Below are positions 58,105 to 64,000 of a stretch of 64,000 bases of DNA, one piece after another. The notes beneath the pieces were generated by a model that saw only the letters and a list, made by a program, of their open reading frames with translations, ran no database searches and was not told where the DNA came from. The stretch spans positions 186,001-250,000 of the forward strand of contig NZ_QVMT01000009.1 of NCBI RefSeq assembly GCF_003418935.1, in the 5' to 3' direction. The DNA comes from Emticicia sp. C21 (GTDB lineage: Bacteria > Bacteroidota > Bacteroidia > Cytophagales > Spirosomataceae). A program made the translations under genes and the position numbers. Numbering within the stretch: position 1 is the stretch's first letter; each line of letters begins with the position of its first letter.

Positions 58105-58602
58105 ATGAAAAATGAAGAAAAGAAAACCCGGGAAGATATTCGTGAAATGGTAAATGACATAAAGTTTGCAATGCTATGCACCACCCATAAGAATGGTCAT
58201 GTTCACAGTAGACCAATGGGAACACAAGGAATGGATAAAGACGGAAGTATATGGTTTATGACTGCCAAAGATTCAGAAAAAATTCATGATATAAAAGCCA
58301 ATCCAAAAGTTTGCATTTGTTATGCTGAACCATCTGACAATACTTATGTATGTATCATGGGAGAGGCAGAACAGGTAGATGACCAAAGAAAAATTGATGA
58401 GCTATGGACACCCATTGCGAAAGCATGGTTTCCTGAAGGAAAAGATGATCCGAATCTGACCTTAATTAAAGTAAATCCACATGAGGCAGAATATTGGGAT
58501 AGTGATTCGAATAAAATTGTATTAGGCATTAAAATGTTAAGCACAATAGTAACAGGGAAGGAATATGTAGAAGAAGGTGCACACGGCACCGTGAAATTCT
58601 GA
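58105..58602 (+). CDS. Pyridoxamine 5'-phosphate oxidase-like general stress protein
   Basis: About 165 residues from the ATG at 58105 (MKNEEKKTREDI). FMN-binding split-barrel protein of the general stress protein 26 type: IKFAMLCTTHKNGHVHSRPMGTQGMDKDGSIWFMTAKDSEKIHDIKANPKVCICYAEPSDNTYVCIMGEAE is the family core, with the flavin-phosphate-contacting residues in SRPM and the T-x-K-x-S region. No catalytic residues of true PNPOx are needed in this group, which bind FMN or F420. Placed in the stress cluster and ended by an exceptionally long terminator hairpin (58622-58678). An earlier TTG start at 58069 is less likely. Confidence 0.88.
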   Translation: MKNEEKKTREDIREMVNDIKFAMLCTTHKNGHVHSRPMGTQGMDKDGSIWFMTAKDSEKIHDIKANPKVCICYAEPSDNTYVCIMGEAEQVDDQRKIDELWTPIAKAWFPEGKDDPNLTLIKVNPHEAEYWDSDSNKIVLGIKMLSTIVTGKEYVEEGAHGTVKF

Positions 58603-58621
58603 TTACACAATTGAGCATGAA

Positions 58622-58678
58622 AAAGTATATAAAATAAGGCCGGGCAAAGTGTTTACCCGGCCTTATTTTATATACTTT
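58622..58678. terminator. Very long bidirectional terminator hairpin
   Basis: A 23-bp perfect stem (58622-58644 with 58656-58678), 11-base loop, T-rich ends on both strands. The distal arm overlaps the first two bases of the stop codon of the convergent deacetylase gene (58677-58679). Confidence 0.92.
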
Positions 58679-59672
58679 ATTTGACTTTATCTCTTCTTTC
58701 TTTCAACTCTCTCCAGGTTGTCATGATAATGCCATTATCCTTGATATATTTCTTCAGTACAGGGTCAATCATGGCTAATAAATCACCTCTTCTATTATTA
58801 CCAGAATCAGAAATATGCTCAAACACTTCGGTAGTGGCTGTGCAATGCATAATTACCATCGTTACACCAGGTTGTAGATCTTTAAAGGACTCGATGTATT
58901 TCTGGGTTTTATATTTCTGCAAAACTTCGTCGCTTACTTTCTGGTTTTTGTATTGATTCCAGTCGTAACTGATGTTATGCAAATCATCCAAAACTGGTAA
59001 ACCAGCTTCCCATAGTTTTTTACCAATGGCCTGGGCTTGTTCCAGTTTAAGACCTGTATTACCTATTTCTTTCATAATCATGTGATCGTGACCACCTGGA
59101 AACATCACCGGAATTTTCTGCTCCATGCCAATTTTAAGATATCTTTCCAAATAATCGGCTCTGGCAAAGAGCGTTCCCATATGTGAGTCCATATGTGTAG
59201 GTTCAAAACCCATGGTACGTGCTCTATCTAACTGACTTCTGATTTCTTTTTCAATATCATCAGCCGTTGCATGCGTAGCTGTCCCTTGTACGTTTCTCCA
59301 CATAGCCCCTTCTTCATCTACCAGATTCGGAACATTAGCTTTTCCTGCCAATGGACCCCAACGGTAATCTTTCCATTCCGAAGTAAGGGTCAGGTGCAAA
59401 CCGGCATCTGTTTTTGGGTGATTCTTTAAATAATGAACAAATCCCGGAACCCAAGGACAAGGCATCATGACACTTAATGAATTAGCTACACCTTCTTCAA
59501 TGGCCTTGATTGCTCCGATATTCGAATCATAAGACATACCGATATCATCAACATGCATAATAATAACTTTAGCTCCTTTCGGATAGCCTAATCGCTCGGC
59601 AAAAGTGGTATTCTGGGCAGTTACATGGAATGTAAGTAAGATTCCTGTGAGGATGGTTAAAATGTTTTTCAT
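58677..59672 (-). CDS. Exported ChbG/HpnK-type carbohydrate deacetylase
   Basis: A 331-residue exported protein (MKNILTILTGILLTFHVTAQ). The YdjC/ChbG metal-site motif is IIMHVDDIGMSYDSN (paired Asp), then GLHLTLTSEW (His), HMDSHMGTLF (His) and VTMVIMHC. Members deacetylate chitooligosaccharides or related N-acetyl sugars. It forms a series with NIPSNAP, a serine hydrolase and DUF3500 genes, all minus-strand and exported, but gaps of 4 and 27 bases indicate only part is a tight operon (with NIPSNAP). Substrate unknown. Confidence 0.9.
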   Translation of the reverse strand: MKNILTILTGILLTFHVTAQNTTFAERLGYPKGAKVIIMHVDDIGMSYDSNIGAIKAIEEGVANSLSVMMPCPWVPGFVHYLKNHPKTDAGLHLTLTSEWKDYRWGPLAGKANVPNLVDEEGAMWRNVQGTATHATADDIEKEIRSQLDRARTMGFEPTHMDSHMGTLFARADYLERYLKIGMEQKIPVMFPGGHDHMIMKEIGNTGLKLEQAQAIGKKLWEAGLPVLDDLHNISYDWNQYKNQKVSDEVLQKYKTQKYIESFKDLQPGVTMVIMHCTATTEVFEHISDSGNNRRGDLLAMIDPVLKKYIKDNGIIMTTWRELKERRDKVK

Positions 59673-59676
59673 TCAA

Positions 59677-60435
59677 TTAGATTTGTGAATAGGTGGTTGG
59701 TTCTAAAAAAACTCTTATGATGCGAGACACTGTATTAGCATATTCCGGCAGCGCAGATACTCTTTTCCAATCTGCATCAGCACTAAATGCTTTCCAGTTA
59801 GCATCTCTTTCTTCCATATTTTTGAAAGTAAGCATATAGGTTAAACATGGTTGATGTTCACCTGCCACTACTTCTCCGAAAAATACAGGATATAGTTTTG
59901 TATTGTAAAAGATTTTGATTTCGTCTTCATTAAACATTTTTCTCTTTCTGCGAGCAGCATCTTCTGAAAAACTTTCGTAGGTTCTCAATTCAAAAAAGCG
60001 TTGTTCAGTACCGGGTTTTATCATTTGTGGAAGTCCATCAAATGCTAATAAAAGAGAAGTCGTATACCGCGCATACGGCGCTTTATCTGGCAAAAGGCTA
60101 TTATAGTCCTGACTTAATTCCTTAAATTTTTCGTCAGAATTCAGTTGATTCTTAATAGTGGCATATTGCTCAATAGAAGTATAAGGAATAAAAACATAAA
60201 TTTTTGCCGGTTCAGACTTGCCAATTTCTTTAAACACACCTACATTTTTCACACCTAATCGATTCAGAGTGGGTATTAAAGCGTTTTTAAAGTAATTTTC
60301 AAGGTTAGACGCAGGAGAACCGAAGCGAAGTTCATATTCACGAATTTCATAGAACTCTTTCTTTGGAGCTGGGCTTTGTGCAAAAACACTAAAACTAAGT
60401 AAAGCTAATAAAAAAATAAAAAATGTTTGTTTCAT
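59677..60435 (-). CDS. Exported NIPSNAP-domain protein (two domains)
   Basis: About 252 residues from MKQTFFIFLLALLSFSVFAQ (ATG at 60435), with signal peptide. Two NIPSNAP-type alpha-beta barrel domains are visible: FYEIREYELRFGSP...NYFKNALIPTLNRLGVKNVGVF (about 30-110) and FFELRTYESFSEDAARRKRKMFN...FGEVVAGEHQPCLTYMLTFKNMEERDANWKAF (about 145-230). Function is not defined for the family in bacteria. It starts 27 bases after the upstream serine hydrolase stop and ends 4 bases before the deacetylase gene, so the three are probably co-transcribed. Confidence 0.88.
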   Translation of the reverse strand: MKQTFFIFLLALLSFSVFAQSPAPKKEFYEIREYELRFGSPASNLENYFKNALIPTLNRLGVKNVGVFKEIGKSEPAKIYVFIPYTSIEQYATIKNQLNSDEKFKELSQDYNSLLPDKAPYARYTTSLLLAFDGLPQMIKPGTEQRFFELRTYESFSEDAARRKRKMFNEDEIKIFYNTKLYPVFFGEVVAGEHQPCLTYMLTFKNMEERDANWKAFSADADWKRVSALPEYANTVSRIIRVFLEPTTYSQI

Positions 60436-60462
60436 CTGATTAATGATCATAGGTTGATATAA

Positions 60463-61680
60463 TTATTTGTTAAATGCTTCGAGTATGCGTTTTACTAATC
60501 CATCCATTGCATTGGTAGTTATCCATCTGGAAACCATAACCAATTCGTGGTCGGGATCTATATAAACCATATTTGTGCCGTTACCTAAATGATAAAATAC
60601 ATTAGCAGAGGCGCTAGGAAGAAGTTTTCTATCTGTATTCAAAAACCAGTTCATATATCCGTAAGTGGATTCTGCAGGTGTTGGTGTCAAAGCTTGTTTT
60701 ATCCAGTTTTCTGAGAGTATTTGCTGGCCATTCCATTTTCCACGATGCAGTGAAAGTAAACCGAAACGAGCCATATCATAGGCATTGATAAACATACCCC
60801 CACCCCAGTGTCCGCCCCCACTGACAGATTGCATGGCTTGTCCATCCAGCACTATCCATGAATTTCTATATCCAGTCCACCGCCAGGTGTTTGATGCCCC
60901 AATTTTATCCATGATATTTTCTTTTAAAATCTGTGGCAAGGGTTTTCGCCAGACACTTAGTGCGGCCAGGGAAAGTACATTCACTCGCACATCATTATAT
61001 TCATAGACAGCACCCGGCTTATTTCTCGGACGATTCAACCACAAAGAAGTATCTTTATCCGGTCTGTCGGCCCAGTCAGTTTTGCCCCAAAGTGTTCCTT
61101 CCCAATCACTGGTTTGTCTTAAGAGTGCATCCCATGTAATAGTTCTATTATGCGGTGTATTGAAGAGATTTATCAGTTCAGGCGTACCAAAATCCTCTGC
61201 AGGGCGATTCACTGGCTGACCATATAATTCAATAGATGGTACATAATGAGCAACGGTATCATTCACACTTTTAATCAATCCTCTTTCTACTGCTAAGCCT
61301 ACTACACTAGAAAGGAAGCTTTTGGTAACACTATGTGTCATATCACACCTTTCAGGTTCTCCCCACTTTGCTATGATATAACCTTTATAAACGATTAAAC
61401 CTGTCGGCTCACCCCTTTCAGCGAAAGGCCCTATTCCATTACCAAAAGGCTCTTTTCCGAAACTCTGGTAATGCGATACTTCCATATTTCGAGGATTCTT
61501 AGATTCATTCGTAATAGCAAAATTAATGGCCTCGTCAAGTTTTGTGGCGTTTAAGCCCATTTCTACAGGCCTTTTCTGTTGCCATTCATTATATGGAGGA
61601 AAATAAGGTTCAGTGGTTTTCTTTTGTGCATAGGTATTTATAAAGCTTATAAAACCTAACGTCAGTAACAGGTATTTCAT
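60463..61680 (-). CDS. Serine hydrolase (class C beta-lactamase family)
   Basis: A 405-residue exported protein (MKYLLLTLGFISFINTYA). The penicillin-binding-protein-like motifs are SVTK in THSVTKSFLSSVVGLAVE (Ser-x-x-Lys, near residue 125), Tyr-x-Asn in AVYEYNDVRVN, and a late HLGNGTN stretch in the KTG position. This places it with esterase or peptidase-like members rather than true beta-lactamases. In the exported hydrolase series with NIPSNAP and the deacetylase. Substrate unknown. Confidence 0.88.
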   Translation of the reverse strand: MKYLLLTLGFISFINTYAQKKTTEPYFPPYNEWQQKRPVEMGLNATKLDEAINFAITNESKNPRNMEVSHYQSFGKEPFGNGIGPFAERGEPTGLIVYKGYIIAKWGEPERCDMTHSVTKSFLSSVVGLAVERGLIKSVNDTVAHYVPSIELYGQPVNRPAEDFGTPELINLFNTPHNRTITWDALLRQTSDWEGTLWGKTDWADRPDKDTSLWLNRPRNKPGAVYEYNDVRVNVLSLAALSVWRKPLPQILKENIMDKIGASNTWRWTGYRNSWIVLDGQAMQSVSGGGHWGGGMFINAYDMARFGLLSLHRGKWNGQQILSENWIKQALTPTPAESTYGYMNWFLNTDRKLLPSASANVFYHLGNGTNMVYIDPDHELVMVSRWITTNAMDGLVKRILEAFNK

Positions 61681-61738
61681 CTATAATCTAATTTTTTATA
61701 GTACTGGAAAAAAGGTTCATCATACCTCTTTTCAAATA

Positions 61739-62770
61739 CTATTTTTTTACATGTTCTTGTTGATAATGTTTTTTAAGAATATCCTCTCCGAAATCATTAG
61801 TTAAGTCTCGGGTTACGGTATGAATATGATTGCCATTATTTTGAGTATTATCATATTCTATCAGAATCACATCATTCTGAATGCGGTAGTAATGTCCATT
61901 ATTCTCTCCGTATTTCTTACCTCCAGCCCAAACAAATCTTAATTGATTTAAACCCGCCTTTTCAATTTTCTGCATTAATTCATTAGAAAAGCCCAAAGGA
62001 TAGTTCTTTACATAAACACTTAGCAATCGCAAAAATATTTTTTGTTGAGCCTGATTCATATCTGCAAAGGTAATTCCCTCGTTGGCTAACGCATTTACTT
62101 TGCGCTTGTTACTGGTAATGATATCTCCAGGAGCAGTTTCTGATATAATGACTCTCTGCAATTGTTCTGGAGTAAAAGAATTAAGTAGCTCAAAACCAAA
62201 ATTTACCTCATCTTTCAGAATCTGATACCCCTTCTTTTCTCCACTCGGCACAATGCCCGGATTACTGCCAAAGAATAAAGGTGTGGCCGATACTATCTTG
62301 CCCGACTCAGAAGAGAAATTCATAGAAAGATGATGCCCTTCAATACGCCAACCCCATAGTTTCTTTTCATCGGGTGTTCCAAAAATGGTAAAGTAATATT
62401 TTACAGGGCTCCGGTAATCGCTCTCAGGAGGTGCTTTTTCCAATTCTTTCAATATAATTTCCAATTGAATAATAGCAATGGCTTTTTCATGCCCTTGCTG
62501 GCTTAAAGTAGCCTTTAGCAAATTCATAGCCGCTTCTTTCTGCTTTTCATTCATGTCTCTAAGCATGAGTCCATTTCTGGCTTTTGGCACAAAATACCAA
62601 TTGAAACGTTCTTCTGCATCGTAAGCATAGCTGATTTTCTCAAGTTGAGACTGATCCAACAATTTCAGAAAGTCATTGGCAGAAGACACAATAAGCTTAT
62701 TAGGAGCATTTTGTGCAAATGCAGCTATGCAATGAACCCATAGCAAACATATAGTTAGCGGCGTTTTCAT
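61739..62770 (-). CDS. Exported DUF3500 protein
   Basis: A 343-residue exported protein (MKTPLTICLLWVHCIAAFAQ). The DUF3500 landmarks are FNWYFVPKARNGLMLRDMNEKQKEAAMNLLKATLS near residue 55, YYFTIFGTPDEKKLWGWRIEGHHLSMNFS near 125, and the closing FVWAGGKKYGENNGHYYRIQNDVILIEYDNTQNNGNHIHTVTRDL near 275-320. The conserved His/Asp pattern (E-G-H-H-L, G-H-Y-Y-R, N-H-I-H) suggests a metal-dependent hydrolase, not proven. Upstream of the serine hydrolase by 58 bases on the same strand. Confidence 0.92.
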   Translation of the reverse strand: MKTPLTICLLWVHCIAAFAQNAPNKLIVSSANDFLKLLDQSQLEKISYAYDAEERFNWYFVPKARNGLMLRDMNEKQKEAAMNLLKATLSQQGHEKAIAIIQLEIILKELEKAPPESDYRSPVKYYFTIFGTPDEKKLWGWRIEGHHLSMNFSSESGKIVSATPLFFGSNPGIVPSGEKKGYQILKDEVNFGFELLNSFTPEQLQRVIISETAPGDIITSNKRKVNALANEGITFADMNQAQQKIFLRLLSVYVKNYPLGFSNELMQKIEKAGLNQLRFVWAGGKKYGENNGHYYRIQNDVILIEYDNTQNNGNHIHTVTRDLTNDFGEDILKKHYQQEHVKK

Positions 62771-62862
62771 AGTAAAAGGTTTATAGGTCGAATATTATTA
62801 CCAAGTAAATTCTATTTGTTATAAAAAACAAATTAATTTGCAGCGATATTACTCATTAAGGC

Positions 62863-63222
62863 ATGTTTACAATCAAGACTATTGGACTATACTTAGCTGT
62901 GCTGCTTTTTGTTGTAGCTGGTATTTCTCATTTTACGCAGGAGAGATTTTTCATTAAGGCGATGCCACCTTATATTCCTTATCATCGGGCAATGGTCTTA
63001 ATCAGCGGAGTAGCCGAAATTGCATTGGGAATTGGGTTGCTTTTCAATTCGACAAGAATTTACGCAGCATGGGGGTTAATTATACTATTGATAGCCGTTT
63101 TTCCGGCAAATATTTATATGGCAACCTCAGGCAAATTTCATAGGGTTCCTTTCGTTCTTTTATGGTTAAGATTGCCATTGCAATTTGTACTAATCTGGTG
63201 GATATATCAATATACTAAATAA
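62863..63222 (+). CDS. DoxX family membrane protein
   Basis: A 119-residue inner-membrane protein with four hydrophobic helices (IGLYLAVLLFVVAGISHF, YHRAMVLISGVAEIALGIGLLF, AWGLIILLIAVFPANIYMA, FVLLWLRLPLQFVLIWWIY), the DoxX/DoxD-like layout with HF near the end of helix 1 and the ALGIGLL and FPANIYMA segments. Function in Bacteroidota is not established. It is convergent with the trehalase gene, whose stop lies 3 bases beyond its own. Divergent from DUF3500. Confidence 0.9.
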   Translation: MFTIKTIGLYLAVLLFVVAGISHFTQERFFIKAMPPYIPYHRAMVLISGVAEIALGIGLLFNSTRIYAAWGLIILLIAVFPANIYMATSGKFHRVPFVLLWLRLPLQFVLIWWIYQYTK

Positions 63223-63224
63223 GT

Positions 63225-64000
63225 TTATTCAGCCATCATTTTTAATAATACACCGTTGGTCCAACCAAACCCATCCTGGTTTGGATATTCACCCCCGCCT
63301 GCTTCCAGGTTTTCGTCATTCACATTATATTTTTCGGTCATTTTTCCTGTTTCCTTATACACTTTCAGATTTAACTCAACCCATCTGATTTTAATTTTCT
63401 GAGCTAATTCATCAAATCCATAGTTTTTTAAACCTTTATAAGCTATCCATTGTAACGGTGCCCAACCGTTAGGTGCATCCCATTGTTGGCCCGTAAAGGC
63501 AAGTGTTGTTAATAAGCCTCCGGTCTTCAGAAATTTTTCTTCTAAAATCTTTGCCACTTTTCCAGCTTGTGCCTGAGTGGCTATTGAAAAAAATAATGGA
63601 AAAGTTGCAGCCAATGTTTCGCATTCTTTCTGTGAGCTTTGAACAAAATCGTAATCGAAGTAGAATCCTTTTTCTTCATTCCAACAATATTTCTGAATTC
63701 CTTCTCTACGGTTTTGTGCTGCTGATTTGAATCTTTTAGCAGTTACAGTACTTTTTTGCGAGGCGTAAACATCAGCAATCGTTTCTTCCAGATAGACTAA
63801 TAAACAATTCAGATCAACCGGAATAATATCGGTGGTGTGTATGCTATCGAAAGCTTCAGGATTTTTAAACCAGCGACTACTGAAATCCCATCCTGATTCA
63901 GCTGCGGCTCTTAAATGTCGATACAGTTCTTCTGGTTTTTGTCTGGAATGGGTAGCTAATTCTAAATCTTCTTTATAGGCTTCCGGGCGAGGCGTGCAAT
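63225..64000 (-). CDS. Trehalase (GH37), 3' part, gene runs off the window
   Basis: C-terminal 258 codons of a trehalase that hydrolyses trehalose to two glucoses. The frame is open to the window edge. Near the edge it reads CTPRPEAYKEDLELA, the conserved T-P-R-P-E-S-Y-like motif. Then ESGWDFSSRWF, IIPVDLNCLLVYLE and EGIQKYCWNEEKGFYFDYDF follow, and the second signature GQQWDAPNGWAPLQWIAYKGL, with GGGEYPNQDGFGWTNGVLL near the end. These match family signatures well. The catalytic N-terminal part, any signal peptide and the start are outside the window. Convergent with DoxX. Confidence 0.92.
   Translation of the reverse strand, partial: CTPRPEAYKEDLELATHSRQKPEELYRHLRAAAESGWDFSSRWFKNPEAFDSIHTTDIIPVDLNCLLVYLEETIADVYASQKSTVTAKRFKSAAQNRREGIQKYCWNEEKGFYFDYDFVQSSQKECETLAATFPLFFSIATQAQAGKVAKILEEKFLKTGGLLTTLAFTGQQWDAPNGWAPLQWIAYKGLKNYGFDELAQKIKIRWVELNLKVYKETGKMTEKYNVNDENLEAGGGEYPNQDGFGWTNGVLLKMMAE

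Overview
This window reads as chromosome from a member of the Bacteroidota, most likely a Cytophagales-type bacterium. The sequence is AT-rich. Many genes are preceded by the Bacteroidota -7 promoter element TAnnTTTG, and Shine-Dalgarno sequences are mostly absent. There is a TonB-dependent receptor with an N-terminal carboxypeptidase-regulatory-like domain, type IX secretion (T9SS)-style C-terminal modules, many small SPI/SPII secreted proteins, and Bacteroidota-type DUF families (DUF6607, DUF1460, DUF3500, DUF5694). The genus assignment is inference. No insertion sequence, prophage, integrase or CRISPR array was seen.

Layout. 0-2.7 kb: an isoquinoline-oxidoreductase-like molybdenum hydroxylase pair whose large subunit is cut by an in-frame TAA. 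2.9-9.7 kb: an iron-uptake island (DUF6607, a small HMA-like protein, DUF4198, PepSY membrane protein, TonB siderophore receptor) divergent from a Fur regulator, with two Fur-box-like palindromes between the divergent promoters. 10-11.5 kb: a secreted repeat protein whose promoter carries a third Fur-like box. 11.5-17.7 kb: housekeeping (L25, PRPP synthetase, FolD) with an ECF sigma factor paired with a membrane VWA protein, and an orphan T9SS tail. 17.8-23.9 kb: peptidases and amidohydrolases. 24.2-27.3 kb: an operon of the 3-keto-sugar type (gluconate-dehydrogenase subunit 3-like, GMC oxidoreductase, sugar isomerase). 27.4-30.8 kb: two regulator/enzyme pairs (Crp/Fnr with an alpha/beta hydrolase; MarR divergent from an intracellular glycosidase-like protein). 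30.8-40.9 kb: core genes sufB, lpxB, queD, hldD, lepA, pdhC and hslV. 40.9-49.9 kb: a cupin, a polytopic membrane protein, an Lrp regulator, a stand-alone structured RNA with tRNA-like ends, DUF819, a Wzi-like protein, DUF5694, a NagB/AgaI-like isomerase and a D-cysteine desulfhydrase-like enzyme. 49.9-52.6 kb: pseudouridine synthase, acetyltransferase and small proteins. 51.9-58.6 kb: a cluster of stress-type proteins (LEA-like, DUF892, SDR, FAD oxidoreductase, DUF2383-like, PNPOx-like) interrupted by a repeat-rich non-coding stretch. 58.7-64 kb: secreted hydrolases and periplasmic proteins ending in a partial trehalase.

The most unusual element is the transcript at about 44.03-44.28 kb. It has its own TAnnTTTG promoter and a strong terminator. 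It contains a 7-bp acceptor-like stem, D-like arm, anticodon-like arm (loop with GTC) and T-like arm (TTCGAGT), with a variable-arm insert of about 93 nt. I could not assign it to a known RNA class. Other points worth a look are the degenerate CACACAAC-repeat region (52.6-53.1 kb), the dispersed intergenic AGTGAATGAGTGA-type repeats that form hairpins, the sigma/VWA pair, and the Fur-like box ahead of the secreted repeat protein.
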